Positions 8,920 to 18,356 of a stretch of 64,000 nucleotides of DNA are shown in pieces. Under the pieces are notes generated by a model. The model was not told where the DNA came from. It saw nothing but the letters and a program-made list of their open reading frames with translations, and searched no databases. This DNA comes from Lacibacter sp. H375 (lineage in GTDB: Bacteria > Bacteroidota > Bacteroidia > Chitinophagales > Chitinophagaceae): the NCBI RefSeq assembly GCF_037892425.1, contig NZ_JBBKTT010000001.1, forward strand, positions 62,001 to 126,000, in the 5' to 3' direction. Every line of letters begins with the position of its first letter. The stretch's first letter is position 1. Made by a program: the position numbers and the translations under genes.

Positions 8920-11900
8920 ACGCAAACTTCTGTTTCCTGGTAAGCGGTGATCAAATGTTGGTTATGCGAAACAAGTATAGCAGCCGGGTTATTGATCTTT
9001 ATTTCATCAGTATCTACACTCTGTCCGCCATTTACAATATGATACATGTTTAACTCAGTTACAAAATCAACATAGCTGAGTTCTTCAACAAAATTCAGTA
9101 ACACGCTTTTACGAATATGTCCGCCAAATACAATATCGGTATCTGTTGAATAAGCCCAGGGTGTCAGGTATTTGATGAGATCATTATTTAACAGATCTGC
9201 ATAAAAACCAAAATCGCCTTCTGTTGTGAATCGAATTTTAAATTGCAGCTTCACTTGCTCGTAAATAGGATTCTTTACTTGTGGTATTACAAAAAAAGGA
9301 CAAAGCTCTTTCAAGTAATCTTCTATTCTTGTAATCAGGTCAAGACTTACTTTCGGTTCAAGCGGGCTGAATTGATTTTTATTCCGAACGTCCGGTACTA
9401 CTACCAATGTTACATGACCGGGCTTTACAAAATCGCAAGCACAGTCTGCAGGCAGCACACTATGGTTCAAACATTTTACTTTATATACTTCGGGGAATTC
9501 CTGTAATACGATATGTTCATAATCCCAAAGATCAACTGCACGTTGTTTATGACGCAAACGTTCACTAACACGCAAATAGAAATCATCTTTTGATTCTACT
9601 GCTTTCCCTCCAAACGATGCATAAGGCTGATTTAATTTTTTTACTTCAGCAACTTTGTTAACCAGCTTATTGATGGTACCTGCAGGTGATTCATGCAATG
9701 AACTACTATTTGCAGCTGCTTTAAATGTTGCAGTTACTGCCTGCGGTATAACATCATTGAACAAACAAACAGCATCCACATCCTTTTCTACAACAGCACA
9801 AAGCCAGATCTTACCTGCATCAAGCAAGCTGTTATCGGTAGTAGCTTCAGTCGGTATCACCAAACGAATAATACCACTACGCAATAAGTGATTGGTTTCA
9901 TACTTTAATATTTCCGTTTGCTTCAGTTTTCGCCACTCGTTATTACTCAACGCAAACCAATGAATATTCACAGCTTCCTTTTCCGGATTAGCTGTTCCTT
10001 CAGCTAGTTGAAAAAGAAAAGAAACCGATTGACCAGGCAGAGCTCCGGTTAATGAAAACAGAAAGTTTCCTTCGTTTTTATAAGACGGAAAAAGATAAAT
10101 GCTCTTATTGAACGGAACAGTTGGACCGAATAATCTTGCTGTTTCAGTTTTTAAATAACCATGCTGTTCTGCCTGGCCAAACACCCCGAGATGAAATAAT
10201 TGAATTTCTTTCCGGTTAAAATCACCAAAGCTTTCTGATGAAGGAATGATCTCTGTTGATGATGCTGTATAATTGAAACGTATTGTTTTTATTGTTGGAG
10301 TATAAGGCTCTTTTGGCAACGTAGCTACAGTTATTGGTGGTGTAGCAGTCATTGCAGTTGCTAATACATGCGGATAAATGCTATGCAAAAAATCTTTCTG
10401 TAATTCAAAACGAATAAATCCTTTCTCCGGCGAAACCGGCAGAATTGTTTTCTTAGCTACTGCGCTAACCAAATTAAAGTTATATCCAAAAAAGCCTGCG
10501 ATATATAAATTGGGATTTGATATCAGCGAATGATAAGAGTTGTATGTTGAAATAAAATACGAATTGAGCCAGGGGTAAAATGAAAACAATCCTGGTGAAC
10601 TTGCTGTGTTAGGCCATGTAACTGTCGACTCTGCATTACTCACATCAAACAAATTGGTTTCACCATTTTTTGATGTACTGCTTTTTACAAAGTAGTCGGC
10701 TTTAAAATATTCGTTCTTGTCAACAGGGTTTGATGGATAATTACTGTAATGCGTACTCAGCTTTTCGGGTGGCGCCAGCCATGTTACATCAAAAGAAAAT
10801 GTGTCTAAATTTTTATGCAACACTTCTTCAAACCCAACATAAAATGAAGAACCTTTTCTAGGAAGAGATCCAAATGGCTGAAAAGGTTTCTTTGCATCAA
10901 CTACTCCCTGATCGTTCTCCAATCGTAACCCTGCAACGCCATTTACCTTTACATCGATCTTTACTTTACTTACTGTAGAAGATTTTAATGCCCCGAATAA
11001 ATTACCGGTATTGGTTGTATCGGCTTTTAATTGCATGACCGGCCAAACAGTATTAAATGATTGCCCGTGAATCGCTCCATCATATCTCACCACTTCTTCA
11101 TCGTCACCTCCTAAACTATGTTTGATGGTGATGGATTGATTGCCTCCACTGAAATTATTTACTGGAGTAATGGTAGCTTCAAATGGGCCTACCCAGTTTT
11201 TCTTACCGGTATAAAACACTTCCAGCTTTTCACCATCTATACTTGTAATTGTTTGCAGCGATTGCGCAAGTCCACTCAACTGAATCGTGATGGTTACTTC
11301 TCTTGTTCCTTCTTTCAATAACAATAAGGGTGATGCCAATGCAAAACCAATTTTGGTTGATGAAAGATGTTTGCCACCAAAAGCTTTCCACCAGGGTTTT
11401 GTTGGGTCAGGTTTTGCACCAAGTCCATCAGGTGAATTAGCAACGCTTGCAAAACGAACCACATCATTTTCAGCAGGATTTAAATAGATCGTTCGCTTAT
11501 CGGCAATTGTAGCTGTATTAATAATTGTGTCGTCATCTGTTGTATAATGAAGAGGTAATTTCGTTGACGCATCTTTTCCTGCATCAAACAATATGTTTTT
11601 TGCAGAGAAAAATTCGGAAGCGCCTTTCGCCAGTTCGTATACCACATGCACTTTATCAGGCTCTGCTTTCAGTTGATGCAGATCGATCACATGCTCATAA
11701 TAAAAATCGAGATGCTGTTGTGTTAAGCTGTTCAATTGGTTTTGAGCAAAGCCAAACAATTTTATAAATACGAGATAAAGAGCAAACTGCGGATGAAAAT
11801 CACTTCGGCTGTCAATACTCTTTTTCAGATCTGCAAGGTTAAGCCCTTGCTGAAAAAAATGTTTCCAGTTACCATCGATCGTCAATTGTTCGTTGAAGAA

Positions 11901-12062
11901 GTTTACCTGCTCTGCAAAATCAATAGCGAACTGCACAAGGTCGTCCATGTTTCGTTCATCAATATTCACATAGTTCTTATTAAGCAGAACTGTTGCTCTT
12001 CGCTTTAATCTGCTTGTTCCATCACGCAGCAATAATTGTTCGTATGGTTTACCCGTGATCAT
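8916..12062 (-). CDS. eCIS baseplate J-like protein (Afp11-like)
   Basis: 1048 aa. The C-terminal third has the conserved Baseplate_J pattern: RVSERLRHKQRAVDLWDYEH, IVLQEFPEVYKVKC, and later GHVTLVVVPD and IRKSVLLNFVEELSYVDFV. The N-terminal part (EQVNFFNEQLTIDGNWKHFF) is also typical of large eCIS wedge subunits. The central ~500 residues are beta-rich and probably decorate the baseplate. It links the tube hub to the sheath-triggering ring. It overlaps gp25 upstream by 4 bp (ATGA at 12062) and the next baseplate gene downstream by 4 bp, so the three are coupled. Confidence 0.88.
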   Translation of the reverse strand: MITGKPYEQLLLRDGTSRLKRRATVLLNKNYVNIDERNMDDLVQFAIDFAEQVNFFNEQLTIDGNWKHFFQQGLNLADLKKSIDSRSDFHPQFALYLVFIKLFGFAQNQLNSLTQQHLDFYYEHVIDLHQLKAEPDKVHVVYELAKGASEFFSAKNILFDAGKDASTKLPLHYTTDDDTIINTATIADKRTIYLNPAENDVVRFASVANSPDGLGAKPDPTKPWWKAFGGKHLSSTKIGFALASPLLLLKEGTREVTITIQLSGLAQSLQTITSIDGEKLEVFYTGKKNWVGPFEATITPVNNFSGGNQSITIKHSLGGDDEEVVRYDGAIHGQSFNTVWPVMQLKADTTNTGNLFGALKSSTVSKVKIDVKVNGVAGLRLENDQGVVDAKKPFQPFGSLPRKGSSFYVGFEEVLHKNLDTFSFDVTWLAPPEKLSTHYSNYPSNPVDKNEYFKADYFVKSSTSKNGETNLFDVSNAESTVTWPNTASSPGLFSFYPWLNSYFISTYNSYHSLISNPNLYIAGFFGYNFNLVSAVAKKTILPVSPEKGFIRFELQKDFLHSIYPHVLATAMTATPPITVATLPKEPYTPTIKTIRFNYTASSTEIIPSSESFGDFNRKEIQLFHLGVFGQAEQHGYLKTETARLFGPTVPFNKSIYLFPSYKNEGNFLFSLTGALPGQSVSFLFQLAEGTANPEKEAVNIHWFALSNNEWRKLKQTEILKYETNHLLRSGIIRLVIPTEATTDNSLLDAGKIWLCAVVEKDVDAVCLFNDVIPQAVTATFKAAANSSSLHESPAGTINKLVNKVAEVKKLNQPYASFGGKAVESKDDFYLRVSERLRHKQRAVDLWDYEHIVLQEFPEVYKVKCLNHSVLPADCACDFVKPGHVTLVVVPDVRNKNQFSPLEPKVSLDLITRIEDYLKELCPFFVIPQVKNPIYEQVKLQFKIRFTTEGDFGFYADLLNNDLIKYLTPWAYSTDTDIVFGGHIRKSVLLNFVEELSYVDFVTELNMYHIVNGGQSVDTDEIKINNPAAILVSHNQHLITAYQETEVCV

Positions 12063-12484
12063 TCGCCTGTTGTTTTTAATTCTGTTGCTTCTGCTTTATA
12101 AAATGGGAACACATAGTTATAGCGGCTGTTGGTTGTCCGCACCTTGTAATGAATATCAATGAGTATTCTTCCTTCGAGTTCTCCTTCATCATCAATCTCC
12201 AGTTTCTCCACTTCAATACGTGATTCATAGATCAACAATGCTGTACGCACTTTGTCTGCCATAACTGTTTTAAATGTAGTGGTTACAGGATCAAACAAAA
12301 ACTCATTCATATCGCACCCATACTTAGGTTGCATAATGCGTTCGCCGGTTATGGTTGATAGCAGGATATGAAGACTTTGATTAATATCTTCAACAGCTGC
12401 CACGGTATTTACCAGGCCGGTTGATTTATTAAATGATGGAGGAAAGCTCCATCCCTTACCTAAAAAATCATCTTTTACTTCCAT
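12059..12484 (-). CDS. GPW/gp25 family baseplate protein (Afp9-like)
   Basis: 141 aa when started at the ATG at 12484. The open frame extends 30 bp further into the PAAR gene, but starting at MEVKDDFLGKGWSFPP matches the family. The segment around INQSLHILLSTITGERIMQP and YGCDMNEFLFDP is the gp25 core, containing the EPR-like lysozyme-fold remnant. gp25 nucleates sheath assembly at the baseplate wedge in T4, T6SS and eCIS. The start codon lies 2 bp after the PAAR stop (12489-12487), and the 3' end overlaps the Afp11-like start. Confidence 0.92.
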   Translation of the reverse strand: MEVKDDFLGKGWSFPPSFNKSTGLVNTVAAVEDINQSLHILLSTITGERIMQPKYGCDMNEFLFDPVTTTFKTVMADKVRTALLIYESRIEVEKLEIDDEGELEGRILIDIHYKVRTTNSRYNYVFPFYKAEATELKTTGE

Positions 12485-12486
12485 GA

Positions 12487-12777
12487 TTAACCTCCTATAA
12501 TAACTGTTGGACAACCAATAACAATTGTTCCGCCATGTGCAGTGGTATCACCCATGCGTGCAGCAGGCATGCCACCAATTAACACTGTTGCAGATCCTTT
12601 GACAATACTATCAGGCGGTCCTGTGCAAACCAGCATATCACCAACACGTGCAGCAGGCATTCCACCAATCAAAACTGTTGGGCATCCTGCTGGCATGACA
12701 GGTCCACCAACATGCGGCACAGTTCCGTTTACCATTGGGCATACATGCATATCACCCACTCTTGCTGCCATTGACAT
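12487..12777 (-). CDS. PAAR-domain spike tip protein (Afp10-like)
   Basis: 96 aa made of PAAR repeats: AARVGDMHVCP, then PTVLIGGMPAARVGDMLVC, then ATVLIGGMPAARMGDTTAHG. Conserved His and Cys residues (H11, C13, C52, H80) would bind the metal at the cone tip. It caps the VgrG-like spike and pierces the target membrane. No effector extension is fused to it, so this tip does not itself carry a toxin domain. It lies 5 bp after the VgrG stop. The start may be M1 or M3 (MSMAARVGD). Confidence 0.93.
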   Translation of the reverse strand: MSMAARVGDMHVCPMVNGTVPHVGGPVMPAGCPTVLIGGMPAARVGDMLVCTGPPDSIVKGSATVLIGGMPAARMGDTTAHGGTIVIGCPTVIIGG

Positions 12778-12782
12778 ACTGC

Positions 12783-14531
12783 TTAATTTATTTGTACAAT
12801 CGAACCTTTTACTGTTGTTGACCCACTCGATGAAACTTCCATTGTTCCACTTGCATTCAGTTTTCCGCTGGCGCTTGCTTTCAGTTCTGCATTCAATGCT
12901 TCCATTTTAAGATCAGTCCCCGCTTTGATGTTAATTGCTTTTGCTGCTTCAATGGTGATGCCATCAGCATTCATTAAAAATTTATTACCATTTTCATCAG
13001 CTATCTGAATTTCACCTGCATCTTCATCAACAATTATTTTTTTACCGGCAGGTGTTTCTGTTGTGAACGATTTCTTTTCATCATTCCACACCCATTTCAT
13101 TTCGCTGCGTGTTTGTAATCCTTTTTCATGATTATCGTTATTCTGTTGAAGCGGTGTTGCCTTTGCAGAACTATGTAAACCACCAAGGATAACAGGGTAG
13201 TTGGGATCTTCATTGAGAAATCCGATCAATACTTCATCACCTACTTCTGGCCGAAAGAAAAATCCACGATTGTTTCCTGCATCGGGCATCATCATGCGTG
13301 CCCACATACCTTCGTCCTGCATACTGATTGAAGGGATTTTTATTTTCACCCGAAATTCATTCAACGGATCTTCCAGGTCAGTTACAATACCGGTATGCAA
13401 TCCTTTAATGGCCGGACCATATGCGGCTGCAGGAAATGCACTGATTGGTAATGCCGCTGCATAAGCCGTAGCATCTAAACCAAATTGTGCAGTGGTTGTC
13501 CAGCTGCCATCAAACAACTCATGACGAATACCACTGATGAAAGCATTACTGCTGAAACGATCACCAACTCCTGCAATAGAAATCATTTGACCCGGTTTCA
13601 CATCTGCATAACCCTGGAACTTTGCACTGCCTCTTATTTTCGATATACGATTGCGCATGAGTTGTGCATCGGCCCATTGTTGTAATTGCGGTTCAGACAA
13701 TGAACCTCCATGCTGAATGATTTGTTTGCTGTTTGCGGTTGCGTCCGACAAATCTTCAGGAGATAAATTTCCTGCTTTGCTGATGGTTGGTACTGTTGCT
13801 TCCACATCAACAAGTTCCTGGTTAGCATGGCTCCATGTTTGTGCATGAACAGTTGCAAACTGGCTACGTGCATCAATTTCTGCATCCATCTCCAGCATAG
13901 TTGCACCAAATAATACACTTAATGTTTCCGCAGCTGCAAGATCAGGTTTCTTTGCAATGAGCTTACCATCTTCACAAAAACAGATCAACCCGTTTGCTTC
14001 TGCACGTGTCATAATAAAATCCCAATCGCTTGCATGGTATTGCACAATTTCTTTTAATGCAGCACCGGTATTTTCAATCTCCGATTCCAATCCTGCATCC
14101 TGTATTATTTCTTCTATCACCTGTTGATCGCTCAACTCAGCAAAGTATCTGCTCTTTGCATACGTGCTTAGTTTAATACAGGCATCTTTTGCTTCTACTT
14201 CCAACACGGGTGATTTTTCGTTTCGTATTTTGATGGCTTGTTTTACAATGAAACCGGTGAACAACAGATCTTCATCAGCTTCATAGCCTGCCCATAGTTC
14301 AAGTTTCTTACCCGGAATAAACAAGTCTTCGTTGCTTGCAGGAAAATTTGATTGCGCAGGATCGCCATCATAAATAATCAGCTTGCAGGAAGGAATACGA
14401 TAAGCCTGACGTTGTATCACAACAGAACTGATGTTGATACTGCGTGGCACATTTTCTCCTTCGATCTTTACGGTGAACGTAACAACATCGGTACCTGCTG
14501 AAGACGATGGTATGGTGCGGGTATCTGTCAT
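12783..14531 (-). CDS. VgrG-like spike / baseplate assembly protein V (Afp8-like)
   Basis: 582 aa. The N-terminal ~350 residues resemble gp27-like barrels (FTVKIEGENVPRSINISSVV...IYDGDP...AGYEADEDLLFTGFIV). Residues ~375-450 form the gp5-type OB fold (TGIVTDLEDPLNEFRVKIKI, FFRPEVGDEVLIGFLNEDPN, PVILGGLHSS). The C-terminal ~100 residues are a short beta-helix with repeating patterns (EIQIADENGNKFLMN, AINIKAGTDLKMEALNAELK). It forms the central spike trimer on which PAAR sits. The start overlaps the LysM gene stop (ATGA at 14531-14528). Confidence 0.93.
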   Translation of the reverse strand: MTDTRTIPSSSAGTDVVTFTVKIEGENVPRSINISSVVIQRQAYRIPSCKLIIYDGDPAQSNFPASNEDLFIPGKKLELWAGYEADEDLLFTGFIVKQAIKIRNEKSPVLEVEAKDACIKLSTYAKSRYFAELSDQQVIEEIIQDAGLESEIENTGAALKEIVQYHASDWDFIMTRAEANGLICFCEDGKLIAKKPDLAAAETLSVLFGATMLEMDAEIDARSQFATVHAQTWSHANQELVDVEATVPTISKAGNLSPEDLSDATANSKQIIQHGGSLSEPQLQQWADAQLMRNRISKIRGSAKFQGYADVKPGQMISIAGVGDRFSSNAFISGIRHELFDGSWTTTAQFGLDATAYAAALPISAFPAAAYGPAIKGLHTGIVTDLEDPLNEFRVKIKIPSISMQDEGMWARMMMPDAGNNRGFFFRPEVGDEVLIGFLNEDPNYPVILGGLHSSAKATPLQQNNDNHEKGLQTRSEMKWVWNDEKKSFTTETPAGKKIIVDEDAGEIQIADENGNKFLMNADGITIEAAKAINIKAGTDLKMEALNAELKASASGKLNASGTMEVSSSGSTTVKGSIVQIN

Positions 14532-15256
14532 GCTTTTATTTTTTCAACTGGTGGAAAAAAAAGTTCCTGTCCCACTTTTATATCACGGTAATGGTTGAGT
14601 TGATTAACAGCAGCAACCTGCAGGTATAAATTTTCATCTCCATAAATAGTATAACACATAAAGGGTAATGTATCGCCGTGCTTTACACGACGCACATGTG
14701 TCAGGTCCGGTGATTGTGCATTTTCTGCAGCTGTACGTTGCACATCTTCCACCGCACCTATGAACGAACATTTGGCTGATGCACGAATAGGTGTTCCATC
14801 GGGTTTGAATAATTTATAAGTAATACTCAGGTTTGTTAACCTGCATTTAAACAACATGGTACCCCAATAGATTTTTACGTATGGTGTTTCGTGGGTCTCT
14901 CCTACAAAATCATACACCACCTTTTTCAGTTTATTGATGGTATCGACAATTGAATGAACAACTGTAACAACAGGAACGCCACTTTCTGCAGCAGGAATAC
15001 CATCACCGTTCAACACACCTGTTGCGTCGAACAAGAAATCAAATTCAAGATTTTGTGGACGGCTGCTGCTATAACGTGGCTGTGCAGCGCTTGTACCACC
15101 TGCTTGCTGCTCTGTATATTCAATCGTATGTGTAAGGGTATAAGATTCAGGATTTACCTGTACAGTAAATTCTCCATCCGGCAGTGCGCTGCTATCACTA
15201 AAATCTGCGTTGCCAAATGCCTTTAAGGTCATCTTTTGTAACTTACCCGGTATCAT
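14528..15256 (-). CDS. LysM-containing eCIS tube/hub adaptor (Afp7-like)
   Basis: 242 aa. The N-terminal ~165 residues fit the contractile-injection-system tube protein family (FTVQVNPESYTLTHTIEYTE, RPQNLEFDFLFDATGV, MLFKCRLTNLSITYKLFKPD). The C-terminal ~50 residues are a LysM domain (VKHGDTLPFMCYTIYGDENL...VGQELFFPP). In phage tails this gp53-like architecture joins tube initiator and hub. LysM here is a structural module rather than evidence of cell-wall binding. It is followed by VgrG with a 4-bp overlap and preceded by DUF5908 with a 1-bp gap. Confidence 0.88.
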   Translation of the reverse strand: MIPGKLQKMTLKAFGNADFSDSSALPDGEFTVQVNPESYTLTHTIEYTEQQAGGTSAAQPRYSSSRPQNLEFDFLFDATGVLNGDGIPAAESGVPVVTVVHSIVDTINKLKKVVYDFVGETHETPYVKIYWGTMLFKCRLTNLSITYKLFKPDGTPIRASAKCSFIGAVEDVQRTAAENAQSPDLTHVRRVKHGDTLPFMCYTIYGDENLYLQVAAVNQLNHYRDIKVGQELFFPPVEKIKA

Positions 15257-15257
15257 A

Positions 15258-15443
15258 TCAACGTTCTTCTTTTTCTTTTAAAATGCGCAATACTTCTTCC
15301 ACACAAATTTTCACAAGCGATTCTTTTTTTGTTTCATCATCTTTCTTTTCGCCTTCACTTCGTCCACGTTGCTGCCTGTTTTCCGTATTACCGGTTTCAT
15401 TTACATAAGCAGTGATCTGTATTTCGTTAATAACAACTGGCAT
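15258..15443 (-). CDS. DUF5908 family small eCIS protein
   Basis: 61 aa. It matches the small DUF5908 proteins regularly found between tube and LysM genes in Bacteroidota eCIS operons: MPVVINEIQITAYVNE at the N-terminus, a charged low-complexity linker and an amphipathic C-terminal helix (VKICVEEVLRILKEKEER). Its exact function is not known. By position it corresponds to Afp6, so it may be a baseplate or tube-initiation accessory. The ATG at 15443 lies 5 bp after the tube stop. Confidence 0.75.
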   Translation of the reverse strand: MPVVINEIQITAYVNETGNTENRQQRGRSEGEKKDDETKKESLVKICVEEVLRILKEKEER

Positions 15444-15448
15444 AAGGT

Positions 15449-15895
15449 TTAACGGTTAATGGGTGAGAAATAAGCACAGCTCAATACAAGTGTTTCCACC
15501 ACTACTTCGCTGTTGTTGGCATTGAAAGATGATAACTCCCACTTGGTTGGTATGCTGTTATACACACGCCACATATACACGGGTGCATGTACTTCGTTGA
15601 GTAGGCTGATTGTTAAATTCAATGGACGGAATTCAAAATTTTCCATTGCATTTTTTACCCATCGATAGAGTTCAGAGTATTCGAACAAACCACGCTTTAA
15701 TGTAATGTCACTGAAGTTTGCCCTTGTTGGCAGCTTATGTGAGAATCGGTTTTCACCACCTTCGTTGATCGATTCTGTTCCCATACTTACAGACAAGCCT
15801 GCCACTTCCTGGAAACGTACGTCAACAGGCGATTGCGGAAACAACTCAAAGGTTACCAGAAAATGAAAACCGGTAAGCGGATACTCAAATGGCAT
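15449..15895 (-). CDS. eCIS inner tube protein (gp19-like, tube 2)
   Basis: 148 aa. This is the gp19-like tail tube family: MPFEYPLTGFHFLVTFELFP, FQEVAGLSVSM, FSDITLKRGLF, and WRVYNSIPTKWELSSF near the C-terminus. It resembles the neighbouring 143-aa tube (FRVEWGG, FTEVTGLD, FSNVTLKRGTF), and such paralogues usually act as tube initiator versus bulk tube. Given its place next to DUF5908 and LysM, this one is the likelier initiator (Afp5-like). It lies 8 bp after the upstream tube gene. Confidence 0.9.
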   Translation of the reverse strand: MPFEYPLTGFHFLVTFELFPQSPVDVRFQEVAGLSVSMGTESINEGGENRFSHKLPTRANFSDITLKRGLFEYSELYRWVKNAMENFEFRPLNLTISLLNEVHAPVYMWRVYNSIPTKWELSSFNANNSEVVVETLVLSCAYFSPINR

Positions 15896-15903
15896 ACTCT
15901 TGT

Positions 15904-16335
15904 TTATGGAAGTTCAATAACCAAACCTTCGTGTGCGAGTTCCATTGTTTCAATGGCCACTTCGTTACCGTCGGCTTTCAGATCGGATGATTGCACCTTT
16001 ACCGGGAAAGCATTCTTTACTTTCCATACCATTACCGGTTCGTGCTGCTCGTTCAACAATGAGATGATCAGATCTCTTCGTTCGATCTTATTCATCTGCA
16101 CGGTGTTTAGCCATGCATAATATTCATTGTCACTTTCAAACGTTCCCCGCTTAAGTGTTACGTTCGAAAACTTTTGCAAACCCGGCATTTTTATTTTTGA
16201 ATATTCAGGACTTGCACCATCACGGTATTCAATTACATCCAGACTTTTATCTAAACCGGTTACTTCGGTAAAACCAATGCGTGTGCCTCCCCATTCTACC
16301 CGGAAATGAAATTTTGATAAAGGATAAGTTGCCAT
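15904..16335 (-). CDS. eCIS inner tube protein (gp19-like, tube 1)
   Basis: 143 aa. The N-terminus MATYPLSKFHFRVEWGGTRI, FTEVTGLDKSLDVIEYRDGA, KFSNVTLKRGTFESDNEYYAW and a C-terminus with VWKVKNAFPVKVQSSDLKAD and ETMELAHEGL match the main tail tube protein of eCIS. It polymerises into hexameric rings inside the sheath and carries payload. It lies 38 bp after the sheath stop. Being nearest to the sheath gene, it is the likely bulk tube (Afp1-like). Confidence 0.92.
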   Translation of the reverse strand: MATYPLSKFHFRVEWGGTRIGFTEVTGLDKSLDVIEYRDGASPEYSKIKMPGLQKFSNVTLKRGTFESDNEYYAWLNTVQMNKIERRDLIISLLNEQHEPVMVWKVKNAFPVKVQSSDLKADGNEVAIETMELAHEGLVIELP

Positions 16336-16373
16336 ACAATTCGTTTTGTTGTGATTAATGTGAATTCAAAAAA

Positions 16374-18332
16374 TTAAGACTCCTGCATTTTATGTGAGAA
16401 GCGTAGGATGATAAACTCTGCAGGACGAACCGCTGCTAAACCAATCTCTACAATCAATTTTCCTTCAAGTATATCCACTGCCGTCATTGTAGCTCCAAGT
16501 CCGCAGGCAACATAAAACGCATGCTCAGGTTTTGCACCTGCTAATGCACCTTGCCTCCATAATACGGTGAGATAATTTGAGATCATGGCTTTTACTTTCG
16601 TCCAGGTGTTTGCATCGTTGGGTTCAAACACAAATTGCTCGGTTGCTTTTTTCACACTCTCTTCAATCATATTAAACAACCTGCGTACAGAAACATAGCG
16701 CCATTCATTATCATTACCTGCTAATGTTCTTGCACCATAGACCAATGTTCCTTTTCCAGTGAATGCACGGATAGCATTGATGGATTTACCTGCTGTTACA
16801 TCAATATTCAATGCATCTAATTGTCCCGCATTAAATGTAAATGCCGGCCCGATGATACCACTGATGCTCACATTTGCAGGCGCTTTCCATACACCTCGTG
16901 TGCGGTCAACAAATGCATAAATACCTGTTACTGATCCTGATGGAGGAAGAATGGTTTTTGTATTCTGAATACCATCAAGTATTGCTTTGTATGCAGGTAA
17001 TACAATGGCTAATCCTTTATCTGCTTCCTGTTCTGTAAGTGCTGCGGTTTTCACAATTGCACTTGATAAATAACTGTTGATGAAATTAAATTCGGTTCGA
17101 AGCAAAGGAATAATACTTCTGATCATGGCTGCATCATCGGCACCCGTCATTACATTCAGAGAAGCAGGTGGCGCACTAAAGATGGTGCCCCAGTTTGCAT
17201 GTGTGGGTGAAGAGATGGAATGTTGTACAGTATAAGCACCGCTCAATTCTGCATCTGCCTCCACTTCATAACTGATGACCTTTGAATATGCATTACCTAA
17301 TGACGTGATGGTTGTTTCAAAACCCGGTTTCAGATTGCTGCTTACAGCATCAGCTGTTGCGCCGGTAAGTTTATCTATTTCACGCGCCACATCAAACAGA
17401 AAATCCATTACGTTTTGAAGATTGGTTGGATCGGGTGTTGCAGACAGTGCATTCTCCAAAACAGTATATCGTTCTGCTACTGTTGCTGATGCACCTCTTA
17501 TTGCTGTGATTGATGTCGCAACTTTTCCATTGTCAGCAATTGCAGAAACAACTTTTGCGATCTGGTCTGTAATGGCGGCCTCTCCGCCTGTATAGATCTG
17601 GCTCAACGTAATATTTACACCCTCCCGCTGAAAACGATTGGGAGAAGCGGCTGTATTCATAAAATCGCTGTACTTGATCTGGCGTGGCATTATCACTTCC
17701 AACCAAGGCGTGTACACAGCTCCATACTTTAAATTGTTGATGCCGATACTGCTTCGGAATGCATCTCCCTTGTAATCATTATTCTTTACATCCATCACTA
17801 CAAACCTGTCTTTCAGATTTTCACATTGCAGTAATGCTTCCTGGTACACTTCATAATAATCGTTACCATTTGTCAGCAATGAATTATCGGGAAAGATGAG
17901 CAAAGTTGGTTCATCTACTTTCTCAATCACTTTCAACCCTTTTCCGTCATCGAGGAAGTCGTTCTTCGATTTCGGATCGGTATAAGAGCCAACGGATACA
18001 ATGTAGCAATCGCCACCACCATTCTTAAAAAACATCCGCAGCGAATCGTACATAAACAACGCCTGGCTGATGATGGCCGATTTAAAATTGTTCAATGCAT
18101 CAACAGTCACTTGCGAAACCGCCAATGAAGGTGCACCGCCAAAATAAGTTTCATAATCAAGCAGGCTGCTGATCTTTACTGCTTTGTTTTTGAGATCACC
18201 GGGACCATACTCATCTGCTTTTGCGGTGTAACCTATAAAAGCGGGAATTGCGGTTTCAACCTGTGCTATGGAAGGAGGAAATTTCGGTACCTCTTCAATA
18301 TACACACCTGGAGTTTTTACTGTTAATGCCAT
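16374..18332 (-). CDS. contractile tail sheath protein
   Basis: 652 aa from the ATG at 18332. An in-frame TTG at 18341 gives three extra residues and is less likely. MALTVKTPGVYIEEVPKFPP and a PAFIGYTAKADEYG segment form the N-terminal sheath linker. The C-terminal domain contains VPAYKAILDG-like, RTRGVWKAPAN, and a conserved end with YVSVRRLFNMIEESVKKATE, FVFEPND and ALAGAKPEHAF. Contraction of this polymer drives tube ejection. Only one sheath gene is present in the window, whereas afp and pvc loci carry three. The long middle insertion (~130-480) would form the outer surface. Confidence 0.95.
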   Translation of the reverse strand: MALTVKTPGVYIEEVPKFPPSIAQVETAIPAFIGYTAKADEYGPGDLKNKAVKISSLLDYETYFGGAPSLAVSQVTVDALNNFKSAIISQALFMYDSLRMFFKNGGGDCYIVSVGSYTDPKSKNDFLDDGKGLKVIEKVDEPTLLIFPDNSLLTNGNDYYEVYQEALLQCENLKDRFVVMDVKNNDYKGDAFRSSIGINNLKYGAVYTPWLEVIMPRQIKYSDFMNTAASPNRFQREGVNITLSQIYTGGEAAITDQIAKVVSAIADNGKVATSITAIRGASATVAERYTVLENALSATPDPTNLQNVMDFLFDVAREIDKLTGATADAVSSNLKPGFETTITSLGNAYSKVISYEVEADAELSGAYTVQHSISSPTHANWGTIFSAPPASLNVMTGADDAAMIRSIIPLLRTEFNFINSYLSSAIVKTAALTEQEADKGLAIVLPAYKAILDGIQNTKTILPPSGSVTGIYAFVDRTRGVWKAPANVSISGIIGPAFTFNAGQLDALNIDVTAGKSINAIRAFTGKGTLVYGARTLAGNDNEWRYVSVRRLFNMIEESVKKATEQFVFEPNDANTWTKVKAMISNYLTVLWRQGALAGAKPEHAFYVACGLGATMTAVDILEGKLIVEIGLAAVRPAEFIILRFSHKMQES

Positions 18333-18356
18333 AGTTGACAATGTTTAGAATGATGA

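Noticed and set aside
13634-13918. 94-codon minus-strand ORF inside the VgrG-like gene
   Set aside because: Out-of-frame shadow of a gene with strong family motifs.
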